A stretch of 64,000 bases of DNA from Iris pallida (taxonomy: Eukaryota; Streptophyta; Magnoliopsida; Asparagales; Iridaceae): positions 34,378,051 to 34,442,050 of the forward strand of contig JANAVB010029819.1 in assembly GCA_029216955.1 (NCBI GenBank), written 5' to 3'. The notes below the pieces were generated by a model, which ran no database searches, was not told the DNA's origin, and saw nothing but the letters and a program-made list of their open reading frames with translations. Shown here one piece after another: positions 46,695 through 56,615 of the stretch (within the stretch, counting starts at the first letter, position 1; every line of letters starts with the position of its first letter). A program made the translations under genes and the position numbers.

Positions 46695-48461
46695 ATGTTC
46701 TTTGACGGTGCTTCGAGAACTGGATCCAAAGACAACATCGTTGTTGGAGTCGGGGTGGTGTTGATTTTTCCTTCCGGATTGGTGATCAATCGCGCTTACT
46801 CCCTCATGCAACCTTGCTCTAACAATGTGGCCGAGTATAACGTTTCGGTCATTGGCATCCAACTTGCAAGAGATCCGGGGGCAGAATATCTTGAAGCATA
46901 CGACAATTCGCAGTTAATCGTCAATCAGATCCAAGGTTCGTACAAAGTCCGCCATGAAGACATAATCCCCTATCACCAAATAGCAATCAACATTATTTTG
47001 TCATTTGAGGGATTCTTCATCGAACATGTTCCCGGACTCCAAAACATCGAAGCCGATGCCCTAGCAGGCCTTGCTGCTTCCCTAGCAGTGCCAAATCATA
47101 CTCATCATTTGGTTGACGTGATAGGCCACGAACTGGTCTGTCTTAAGAACAACGTTCAAGTCATGGCGAGTTATTCCGCTCAGACGATCGACGAAGTGCC
47201 AGACTGGAGACAACCATTTATAGACTTCGTAGTCTACGACATCCTGCCCGAAAACCCAAAGGAAGCAACTTCCATCAGAAGGCGTTCTCTCGGATTCTTC
47301 TACGATACAGAGACGAAGATGTTGTATCGGCGATCCTACGACCGGTTATTGCTTCGGTGTCTGTCAAGCGCAGAAGCCAAAGAAGCCGTACGCGAAGCTC
47401 ATGACGGTATCTGCGGGGCCCATCAGCATGGCCCTAAATTGCAAGACCGTCTTCGTCGAATGGGCTACTACTGGCCCACGATGGTTGTAGATGCGATGGA
47501 CTATGCAAGAAAATGCAAAGCCTGCCAAGTCCACGCAGACTTCATCCACTAACCATCCGAGTTTCTACATCCGACAGTAGAGTCCTGGCCATTTGAAGCA
47601 TGGGGAATGGACATCATCGGACCGATTACTCCACCTTTCTCCCGAGGACATCGCTTCATACTCGCGGTCATGGATTACTTCTCCAAAATGGGCAGAAGCT
47701 GTTTCGCTCGCAGAAGTAAAGACTTAAACGTGGTCAGCTTCCTCAAGCATCATGTCATCTATCGCTTTGGACTGCCCCGAAGGATTATCCACGATAATGG
47801 TCCGCAGTTCGCAAGCCATGCCTTCTATCGGTTCTACAACAAGTATCACATCCAGAATATTGCTTCGACACCATACAATCCGGCAGCAAATAGGTTGGCA
47901 GAGGCATTCAACAAAACAATCATCAAACTTCTCAAGAAGTTTGTGTCTTCCAACAAATGCAACTGGAACGAGAAGCTTGGTAAATACTTATGGGCGTACC
48001 GTACTACAATCCGAACAGCCACTGGGAACACACCATTTTCCCTGGTGTACGGAAGTGAGGTAGTCCTCCCATTGGAGACTCAAATACCTTTACTCCGCGT
48101 CGCCCTTACTTACCAATTGACGACGGACGATAACTACCGTCGTCGGCTACAAGAGTTGGAGGCCTTAGATGAAAAGCGCCTCTTGGCTTAGCAACAAATC
48201 GAGCTATACCAAGCACGCATCTCTGGAGCCTTCAACAAGAAGGTTAAAATCAGAACATTCCAAGTGGGCGATCTTGTTCTGGCAATCCGGAGGCCGATGG
48301 TCATGACTCACAAAACCGCCGACAAATTCCAACCAAAATGGGAAGGTCTGTTTATCATTGAGGTCGTATTCTTCAATGGTGCTTACCGCCACGCAAAACA
48401 AAATGGAGACTTGCTCATGTTTCCCATCAATGGTAAGTTCCTGAAGAAATATTATGTCTAA
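46695..48461 (+). pseudogene. archaic RNase H and integrase of element E, broken
   Basis: The archaic RNase H (46695-47095) has the acidic positions MFFDGAS, NNVAEYN, AYDNSQLIVNQI and NIEADALAGLA. The integrase has its HHCC domain (EAHDGICGAHQHGPKL ... CKACQVH) and the catalytic DDE residues in WGMDIIGPI, RRIIHDNGPQF and LAEAFNKTI. TAA 47550 and TAG 48189 interrupt it. Between about 47686 and 47724 the frame is wrong for 12 codons: one extra A in AAAA (47685-47688) turns the expected KWAEAV-type motif into KMGRSC, and a second indel restores the frame. The last stop, TAA 48459, is probably the natural end. Confidence 0.9.
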
Positions 48462-48470
48462 ACGACATTT

Positions 48471-48930
48471 TCCAGATCATCGAGTCATGTACCCGCTGGT
48501 ACCGCTGAACTCATATTTACAATATTCCAGATCATCGAGTCATGTACCCGCTGGTACCGTTGAACTCACTTTTACAATATTCCAGATCATCGAGTCATGT
48601 ATCCGCTGGTACCGCTGAACTCACTTTCATAATACTCCAGATCATCGAGTCATGTACCCGCTGGTACCGCTGAACTCACTTTCACAGAAATCCTGGATTG
48701 CTGAGTCATGTACCCTCTCGTACCACTGAACTCACATTCATAGAAATCCTAGATTGCTGAGTCATGTACCCTCTTATACCACTGAACTCACATCCTCCTT
48801 CCACAGAAATCCCAGATTATCGAGTCATGTACCCGCTGGTACCTCTGAACTTACATTTTGATTCTAAAATTCCCGGATTGTCGAGTTATGTACGTTGGTA
48901 CCCCTGAACTTACATCCCGGTCACTCTTTT
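48471..48930 (+). repeat. 55-63-bp tandem repeat after pol of E
   Basis: Eight units containing CGAGTCATGTACCCGCTGGT, starting near 48481, 48536, 48591, 48646, 48702, 48758, 48821 and 48882. The first four are 55 bp and nearly identical; later ones are longer and more diverged. Confidence 0.92.
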
Positions 48931-49119
48931 GGGGGAAAGTTATGTATGACCATACCTCTGAACTTTCTTCCTGAAGGAGCTCCTTCCTCATGATCCACGA
49001 CCCGTACTCCCAGTGCACAAAAAGGGTAACAGATCCACAAATTTCCAAAACGACCATGTCAATGTTACCTCTGAGTCGTCTCAATTCTGCCAAAAATAAA
49101 TCACCCCTCTACATAGAAC

Positions 49120-49725
49120 TTTCATGTCCTCATTACCTCTGAGTCATTCTACGTACCCCCCTTCTTTGAGCCCACTCCTGCCATGTCCTCATTACCTCTG
49201 AGTGGGAAGGCTCCGTCGAAGAAACCCTCATGCTTGCCATGTCCTCATTACCTCTGAGTAAGTATGTTGATTCCCTTTCGACTTATTATCTGTACCCATA
49301 ACCGGAGTATGCCAAGGATAGTAAGTCCACAAATATCCTCCGTTGAGTCCATTCCTGCCATGTCCTCATCACCTCTGAGTAGGAAGATTCTGCGGTAAGA
49401 GAACCCTCATGCTTGCCATGTCCTCATTATCTCTGAGTAAGTATGTTGGTTCTATTTCATCCTACTATCCGTATCCTAACCCAGGGTACGCCAAGGATAA
49501 TAGGCCCATAAAATGTCCTTTGCTAAGCTTCTCAGCACGGGCCCATCATTTCTCATCATGCCCCGGGAGCCCAGCTACTCCACGGTATTCTTTTTCCCGA
49601 TACTCGGAACGTCCACGACACCGTTACTGTGGAACCGTTCTAGGTATCCCCAATCAAATTTGTTATCCGTACCTAAAACTAAGGTATGCCAGGGGTAACA
49701 GGTCCACAGACAAGTCCCCCATGCG
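49120..49725 (+). repeat. 177-bp tandem repeat after pol of E
   Basis: Two full units start near 49168 and 49345, each with two copies of CCATGTCCTCATTACCTCTG and one of 'gtatgccaaggata'. A decayed third copy of the last part is at 49655-49720. The 49400-49990 open frame that crosses it is fortuitous. The stretch 49726-49893 up to the antisense ORF shows nothing recognisable. Confidence 0.8.
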
Positions 49726-49893
49726 GGGCAAACACTACCATAATGCCACAGGCACAACAAGTAATACAAATGAAGGGGTAGAATGGAAAGTACTCTTTAT
49801 TTGGAAGTCAAGAAAGCATTACATGTTTTGGGACCACGTCCCTCTCAAAAAGAAAAAAGGAAAGAAAAAGAGAACAAAAGAAGAAAATGCCGA

Positions 49894-50959
49894 CTATAGT
49901 TCGACATTACATAATTCCAGGAGACGGTTTCTCACCAAGGTGGTCGTCCGCTCAAGCCGCTGTCTAGCTCGACGCTCCGCCTCCTGAGACAACCGCTCCA
50001 CATTATCCAAGTCCATGAGGGCCCGCCAGTCATCTTCCAACTTCTTCAGGGCAATTTCCAGGTCAGCCGAAGCTTGATTAACTCTGTCAGCCTCCTGAAT
50101 TATCAGCCCCCTGTCGATACGGGCAGCCTCAAGCTCAGACTCCAGGAAAGCTAACTTCCTCTTAAGCCCAAGGATCTGCTCCCGCGTGTCAGTGATCCCG
50201 CGGGAGGCATTCGCTTTCCGAGCCGTAACATCTTCACTCTCGTGGCTCAATTGATCATATCGGTCAGATAGATCGCGGAGGTCCTTCAGTATGGCTGGCC
50301 GAGTTTTATCCCGAGCAGCCTTTGTCTTCTCTATGGCAGCTGTGAGGGAACCGCGCCCATGATCTATAGCAGCAGACAGATCCGCCTGCCGTAGTACCTG
50401 AAGCTGGGCCACCAGCTGATCAGTCTCCTGCAATTTTGCCTCTAGAAGTGCAGCCACCCCTGTCCCACCGAGAAGAGTCTTAAGGATATCAATTTGACCC
50501 TAGGCGCATTGCCGGGCCAAGACGAAAGTGGTCCATCTTTCCACAGCAGCTACTATCCCCCTTTTCAAGTGACGATAAAAGTTGTCCACCATGTCCTGTA
50601 GCGCGTCGTTCAGGACCTCTGTAGAGGAAGATATCAGAGGAAGCGTGGCCGGCAACACCGAATGAGTGGTGCTAGAACCTGCCACCAAGGGGACAAAGTC
50701 CGAGCAGAACGATACGCGGATAGCGGCTAACTCTTCCTCTGCCACCCGAAGAGCCTGGACACTTGGCAGGGCAGAGAGGTCGACTCTCGGAGCCGCCCGA
50801 GCAGAGGAGGACGCAAGGACCATCGTCCCCTGCCCCGGCTGTCCCACTAACTGACTTGCCGAACTCGAGCCCGCAAGAGGCCCATCAAGACGAGCCGGAA
50901 GGGGAGGGGGTACGCTTCTCTCCGCCAGTGCCCCTTCGACAGAGTTTGTCTCAATAATG
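49894..50959 (-). pseudogene. antisense extra ORF of E, 3' part (coiled coil)
   Basis: Read from 50959 down to the stop at 49894. One frame throughout, broken by TAG at 50500-50502 where Gln would fit. The upstream part is Ser/Ala/Pro-rich (GQPGQGTMVLASSSARAAP). The downstream 190 residues are a long coiled coil with heptad-like Leu, Ala and Glu spacing (LRDLSDRYDQLSHESEDV, LGLKRKLAFLESELEAARI, LEIALKKLEDDWRAL). Such a coil after a plant mobile domain is the arrangement I expect in extra ORFs of some Tat elements. It is in antisense to pol and continues across G and F into 52153-53042 and 62752 onward. Confidence 0.7.
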
Positions 50960-52152
50960 TGTTAGGGTTATATACTAAAAGCATCACTTTTGTAGTAACC
51001 TTATTTCCTTAAATTTTGAATGAGAATCATATGGGCAAATGTTAGCATATTATATTTGTTGCAAGTGTTAATGCAAATGTCTGATATTCTATATTGTAGA
51101 TAATATGGTACGTGGTGTCACACAGAAGATCACATTATCAGTTTCCTATGGAGTATATTAATAGTTCACAATCTAGATGGACTTGGACAATCTATTGGAA
51201 AGGTTGTAGTATAATCTGGTATTAGTCTATCTTGACTATAGGTTTGCACTAGTACACTTTGTGTGTATTGAACAGGACCACTTGAGGTTGTTCTCTTTGT
51301 ACTGACTACATAAGAGAACAAACACCTCTGTTATTATGGATGCTTGTACTCTTAATTCGAATATAATAACGGACATGTATATGCAATGTGCATTACTTTG
51401 TCTCATAAAAGAGTGAGATTCATTATGGATCAACAACCTCTATGAATTGGGTAATAACATTGTATGTATGATGGGCTGTTGATTATAAATGGAATCCATG
51501 TTCCGATACATCGGGTTGATGATGTCCTCTTAAGGAGCTCATAAGGATTGTCATGTAAGCCCTGCAGGTGGATTATATCCGACATGACAAATAAAGTTGA
51601 GCGGTACTACTTAAGGATAAAAGATGTCGAATCAATATAGCTGTCAGTAACTTAATTTGATCGACGGACATACGATATCTTAACATGGGGAGCCAAACGA
51701 GCATATAATAAAAGAAGCACACAAACATAATTTGGGATTAGGGAGGTAGTGCAACAATAGCTCATTAGTGGATCGAGCTATTATTAATGGGCTTGGATTG
51801 TGTGTTCGGACTGAACACGGGATATCGAGATCCGTTAGGAGGCCTAACCCTAATTTCTCCTCATAGTCCCTGCCGTAGCCTATATATATCCTCTATTCTC
51901 TGGCCGCCATATTACTGATCAGAAATCTAAATTTTTCTCTAAATTCGTGATTCACGTAAGGAGAGAAAGAGCGGGCTGCCAAGGAGAAGAAAAGGTTGGG
52001 AGATCGTCGCCCACACGACGTCCAACTCGAGGAAGGAATACGTGCAGAAGATTTTGGGGTCGTCCGCTCGAGATTGCCAGGAATTACTTGTCTCCTTTCC
52101 GCCACAGGTATAATTCGTGAACCCTAGTTTTCGCCTATGAAGGGTTATAACA
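50960..52152 (+). mobile_element. element G: Ty1/copia-type solo LTR
   Basis: TGTTAGGGTTATATACTAAA to GAAGGGTTATAACA, 1,193 bp. The block around 51555-51720 ('gtaagccctgcaggtggat', 'ataaagttgagcggtacta', 'cataatttgggattaggg') is of the kind seen in many plant copia LTRs. A TATA-like CCTATATATATCC is at 51879. No pol, PBS or PPT accompany it. The flanking pentamers (TAATG left, CGTAT right) do not match, so either an end is misplaced or the duplication has decayed. It separates two parts of the antisense ORF, probably in or next to an intron. Confidence 0.65.
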
Positions 52153-53042
52153 CGTATTTGATCTGTTTAACTTTCTATCGATCAATACGCACACCAAAGG
52201 AAGGGTCCTAGGAATCTCCAGTTCCATCATAATGTCCATCCTCGACACTGGAGAGGCAGGACCTGTATGTCCATAACAACAATCAATCGACGTGACCCAA
52301 AGGATGTGATGATAGAGTAGATAGGCCTCCTCGCAAGTTAAGATTCGACTTATCTTACCAGGGGAGGAGCATGGAGGCTGCAGCTCGTTCGCAGCTGGCA
52401 TGGTCTCCTCACCTGCGATCTCCAAGTTAAATTCGGCCGGCTCCTCTATCCCAGCCACCTCGAAGGGAGATACGACTTGATCAGCATCATCTTGATAGAA
52501 TTCAGCAATTTCAGGGGCAGGCTCACCGGAGCCCCCGTCATCTTGAGTCACGACCTCGGCAACTTGAGACTCCTCTTCTTCTGACACCAACGAGAGGGAA
52601 GGAAGATGATTAAAATCAAAGCTAGAAGAAAGAAAGAGTCGGTAGTGACTTGTTTACCTCTGACGTGGGGTCAACTTCCTCGCCTCTTTCCCCTATAGTT
52701 AGCTTGCGGTGTCTGGTCATAGCCAATTTCCAGGAGCGAGAAATACCGCAAACAGGAGAAATTTGCCTGCTACGCTTTCGTACAGGGCCGGGTACAACGG
52801 ATGGCTGATCTACCACCATCGCATCTGGCAAAACAGGCGGCTGATCCGCCCTTACATCTGCCACCGGAAGGGAAGAGTCATCTCCATCATGCTCGTTGCC
52901 TTCATTATCTGCAGTAACGGAGTCCGAATCTGGCACTTCGACTCTATTCTTCCTCTTCCTCGTCTTGGCCCCCTGGGACCTCTCCTCCAGGCCGGTACCA
53001 ACAATAAAACTGGCACCCGGGTTAAAACCGACAGGGGGCTTG
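52153..53042 (-). pseudogene. antisense extra ORF of E, middle part with a likely intron
   Basis: Read from 53042 downward. The frame enters from the mobile-domain part with PPVGFNPGASF, then an Arg/Lys-rich patch (RKRSRQISP), then acidic disordered sequence. A frame change near 52590-52660 may be an indel or an unresolved intron. A good intron candidate is 52358 to 52263 (96 bp): donor CCTG|GTAAGATAAG and acceptor ACATACAG|GTCC keep the reading frame when joined. This region has no enzyme motif. It is bounded on the right by F and on the left by G. Confidence 0.55.
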
Positions 53043-53975
53043 TGAAGAACAGTTTGGCAACTCTAGAGGGGGGGTGAATAGAGTATATATATATAATGAC
53101 CAATTGAAAATTAACTCTTTCACTAACAATGAATAATCAGAGTAAAATGCGGAATGTAAATGAAAGATAAGAGAGCATACGCAAACACAGCAATTTTAAC
53201 CTGGTTTCCCTCGTGGAGGACTAGTCCAGGCCTGAGAACTCTAGCTCAGGATTAAATCCACTATTTGTGAAATAGTAGCTTACAACCCGTGCCTTTACTT
53301 CAGAAGAGCACGTCAACTTCTTACAGAGAATCGCAGTGGCGATTGCTTGGAATTGTCCAAGCGATTTCTTCACTCTTGCACAAGAATCCTAACTGAGAGA
53401 TGCTGAGCACTCGAGACTTAGGAGGCTTGTGGCTAGTAGATGGGAAGGGTATGGCTTATTGAGCTTGTAGGAGAGAAGAGAAGAGAAGATTGAGTGAATT
53501 AAAATGAGAGAATTCATGCCCTATTTATACTGATTTTAGAGGCAGAATTCGGCCAGAATTCGGGTAGGGAAATTCAAAAATTTGGCCGTTGGACAGCTAG
53601 CAACCAGCTAACCCTAAAATTAGGGTTCCTGATTTCTAGGGGACAGAGTTCGGCCCGAACTCTGTGTGGAGACAGAGTTTGGCCCGAACTCTGTCTCCAG
53701 AGCACAGAGTGGTTCTAAGGGGACCAGTGGGCAGTTTTTGGTTCAGTGGAGCTTGGGATTTTGGGTAGGTTATAGATTAAGTTCCAAGAGCTCAGCAAGA
53801 CTCAGAGTACATAAATCTAGACTCAATGAAATCATAAAATACAGACTCCAGAACACACTGAGAGCCGGAGACTGAGCTGTCATCTGTCTTGCAGTCGTCG
53901 TGTCGTATTGAATTAATACAAATATTATTTGGTCAATGTAGTCAATATTTGGTTGACTGTGACTTTGTGTCAACA
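53043..53975 (-). repeat. 3' LTR of F
   Basis: In minus orientation TGTTGACACAAAGTC to ACTGTTCTTCA. Same length as 61814-62746. A minus-strand TATAAATAGGGC lies near 53520-53530, and palindromes lie at 53644-53664 and 53673-53693. Confidence 0.96.
53644..53693. repeat. palindrome pair in LTR F
   Basis: CAGAGTTCGG-c-CCGAACTCTG (53644-53664) is a perfect 10-bp-arm palindrome; a second copy at 53673-53693 has one mismatch (TTTGG). In the 5' LTR (62415-62435 and 62444-62464) both are perfect. Related GAACTCGG/CCGAACTC words recur at 56133-56185 between pol and the third ORF. Confidence 0.9.
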
Positions 53976-53990
53976 ATCTCCCCCATATTG
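53976..53990 (-). promoter_or_regulatory. polypurine tract of F
   Basis: On the minus strand CAATATGGGGGAGAT directly precedes the 3' LTR start TGTTGAC. Confidence 0.9.
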
Positions 53991-54567
53991 ATAATTGACA
54001 AAATAATATATGTATATTTCAATATTCATACCTGGACACAGTTGATTGTAACATAGTTCCATAGCTCCCCCATACACGATGCCTGAGCTAAGAGAAAATA
54101 GCTCCCCCGTAAACCATGAACGGTGTCGAGCTAGAAGCTATAGCTCTCCCCCTTACAAAATGCATAGTACCTGTGATCTGATAGATAATATTTTCCAGAG
54201 CAAGAAGTACAGATATACACAGATATACGAATGCATAGAACCAGTATGATATCTAATATCTCCCAAAAGCAAAACAATAAAAATATACATTATTTCTCCC
54301 CCTTTTGGCAGTTAGCAATATAAAGAAGCAATGAATATTAATGCAACCACACCAAGCAGAGAAGAAACAGTAAAATACTAAGCAAAATAACTCACTGACA
54401 TAGAATGATAATAAAGACAGATAATGTCATCCACCAGACCAAGTGGCCAACCATAAACAGAGTACATAAAACCAGCTACATAAATCCATAATAAACTAAA
54501 TAACTGAAATCAAAAGTGACTAAGATCATCATCAGTAGCAGCAGCAGCAGATAGTAGCCAATCTCCA
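53991..54567 (-). other. 3' untranslated segment of F
   Basis: Non-coding, AT-rich. It has several CUC/C-rich words on the plus strand (CTCCCCC at 54064, 54102, 54147 and 54296), that is, repeated GGGGGAG purine tracts on the element's sense strand. Multiple PPT-like copies upstream of the true tract are described for Sireviruses. Confidence 0.5.
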
Positions 54568-55830
54568 TCATGGAGCACGAGATGGTCCTGGAACATCTGA
54601 TGGACCATGGAAGGAGCGACGAGGGTCCACAAAAGCATCATCCGGATCCATGTAACGCATAACCCACGGATCATCAATGCGATAACCCGCGCGCGCTGGA
54701 TCCCTCTCCATGGGAAAGTGCAAATGCTGAGACAGAGAGTACCGGATATCATGCAGAGAGTTGCCGAGAGCACTCATCTGCAGAGTGGTACGATAGTCTA
54801 GCTGTGTCCAGCGATCGTCCTCAAGAGTAAAACGATCCCGGAGCATGGTCTGAATGGACTCAAGAGTGGCAGGTGGAGGTGGTGCATCCTGACCAAAAGG
54901 AGGGGCGTCAGGCTCCTCATCAGCAGAATGCTCAGATGACTCAGAAGCAGCGACAGGCTGAAGGCGTCGTGCTTTGGATAGAAAGGTAGGAGCCGGCAGG
55001 AACGGACAAGCATCAAGTGGTATACGAAAAGCACGAAAAATCATAGGAAGATACAGAGGATAAACCAAAGCTCGTGGTTTCCTCCTACAGCGAATCATCC
55101 AGTCCATCATAGTACGTGGAAGATTGAAATGAATTCCAAAGTGAAGATGATAAAGAGCGGAAATTTCAAGATAAGTGATTTCATTAGGGGAACCGATCTG
55201 GGGTAGAATGGTGTTAGATATGATCCAATGAAGATCAGAAAAATATGAGTTGAGATATTTCGTCATGAGCTTTCGAGGACGTGTGTATGGAGTGCACAAA
55301 TCGTCCTTGAAGCTTTCAAGAGAAAGTCCGTTGGGAAAACGGAACGAGCGAGCATCAACAAGCCTTTCCCAAGAACTTGGCTCAAGAAGATCAAGATATT
55401 CGGCTAATTCAAAGTCATCAAACGAGATATCGATACCAGCCACTCGTGAATAAATACGAAGGTCATCAAAGGTTAAGTTGCAGTAGAACATTTGAACGGC
55501 ATGAAGATAAATAGCAGAAGATGTAGTGACTAGTTCATCAATATAGAGGTCATGGAATAAAGAATCATATTGAGAGAATATGGAAAAATTGATAGGATGT
55601 CCTGTGAATACCTGACGATTCCGAAAGTCACTAAACCAGTTGTTTGATGCATCAAGTGAGACAAAAAGTCTATTGTCATAAGTGGAAGGATGTTGAGGAC
55701 GAGGTGGATTGAACAAAGGGTGAGGTGGTTGAAGTTGTTCAATGATTTGTTCAATTGATGGAGGAGAATCTGAAGAGGAAATACTCTCAACTCGAATCCT
55801 CTTCCCGCGATTGAACAAGCAAGGAGCCAT
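54568..55830 (-). CDS. third ORF of F (env-like position), putative plant transposon protein
   Basis: 420 residues from ATG 55830, sense to pol and 0.8 kb downstream of it. The start at 55830 is preferred because a splice-acceptor-like TTTTCTATCTTCTAG ends at 55844, 14 bases upstream; the frame is also open from an ATG at 56040 (490 residues). The N-terminus is basic then Pro-rich. The core (ASNNWFSDFRNRQVFTGH, YLHAVQMFYCNLTFDDLRIY, SRVAGIDISFDDFELAEYL) follows the pattern of a domain found in many plant retroelement ORFs and called putative plant transposon protein. The C-terminus is acidic and Pro-rich (DAPPFGQDAPPPP). I see no signal peptide or membrane segment in the 420-residue form, so env-like describes the position only. 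Function unknown. Confidence 0.7.
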   Translation of the reverse strand: MAPCLFNRGKRIRVESISSSDSPPSIEQIIEQLQPPHPLFNPPRPQHPSTYDNRLFVSLDASNNWFSDFRNRQVFTGHPINFSIFSQYDSLFHDLYIDELVTTSSAIYLHAVQMFYCNLTFDDLRIYSRVAGIDISFDDFELAEYLDLLEPSSWERLVDARSFRFPNGLSLESFKDDLCTPYTRPRKLMTKYLNSYFSDLHWIISNTILPQIGSPNEITYLEISALYHLHFGIHFNLPRTMMDWMIRCRRKPRALVYPLYLPMIFRAFRIPLDACPFLPAPTFLSKARRLQPVAASESSEHSADEEPDAPPFGQDAPPPPATLESIQTMLRDRFTLEDDRWTQLDYRTTLQMSALGNSLHDIRYSLSQHLHFPMERDPARAGYRIDDPWVMRYMDPDDAFVDPRRSFHGPSDVPGPSRAP

Positions 55831-56615
55831 TAAAAGATTTTCACTAGAAGATAGAAAATATGAATGGTACCTCAAACAGGTAAAGAACAATGGAGGAGAA
55901 TGGAGAGGAGACACCTTTTTCTTGATTTGAGAAGCAATGGGGTATTCTGGATCAAAAACTAGGGTTAGGGTTTCAAGGAAAGAGTGTGTATAGGTGAGAA
56001 AAGGTGGTAATAGTGAAGGAGAGAGGTAGGAACCCGACATAAAGTAGGGTTTTGTCTTTGGTCGGGTGAAATATTGACCATTGGATTAGAATAGATCCAA
56101 CGGCAGAGCCAGATCCCGACCCTGGAACCAAGAGACCGAACTCGGCCCGAACTCGGATAGGAGCAGAGTTCGGCCCGAGTTCTGGATCAATGGTCCAGAA
56201 CAGAACAAAGGCTAAAAAAGAAAAAGTTGAAGAAAAAACAAGAAATAAGAATCAAGAACAACAAGAAGTGTAAGGGCTAAACAAAAGAAAGTTAAGGACA
56301 ACAAAGAGAGTAGAATAGATAGAGATGGAGAGGAACACAGATATCATAATGAACTTTTTAGAAAATATCAATTAGGCAATATTAAATCAAAACGAGCCAT
56401 ATAATAAATAAGGATATATATTGTGGTCCAATAGTCCAAATTTGCCATGGGTTAGCTGCAGGGGCCGGATCCCAGCTAGCGGTAGTCCTGAGGACTAGTG
56501 CACCGTGTCGCTTAGGCTTTTACGCCTTGTTGTCAGAAGGACCCTTTCGGCTTGTACCCATACCAAATTCTTTGTAAAGGAATCACAATATACTCGATAT
56601 TTACGCAGGTGAGTT
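55831..56615 (-). other. spacer between pol and third ORF of F
   Basis: Holds the possible 5' extension of the third ORF (to 56040), palindromic GAACTCGG/CCGAACTC words (56133-56185), a purine-rich stretch (56215-56330) and no recognised gene. A splice acceptor for a subgenomic RNA may lie at 55844. Confidence 0.5.

Noticed and set aside
48471..48930. CRISPR-like array of direct repeats
   Set aside because: Units are head-to-tail without unique spacers, in a plant retroelement 3' region.
49409..49987. 192-codon plus-strand ORF after E pol
   Set aside because: It crosses a 177-bp non-coding repeat and the antisense coiled-coil gene; no motif, and the opposite strand has the better coding pattern.
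50960..52152. Exact target duplication for G
   Set aside because: The flanking pentamers TAATG and CGTAT differ, and shifting the ends by one or two bases does not produce a match.
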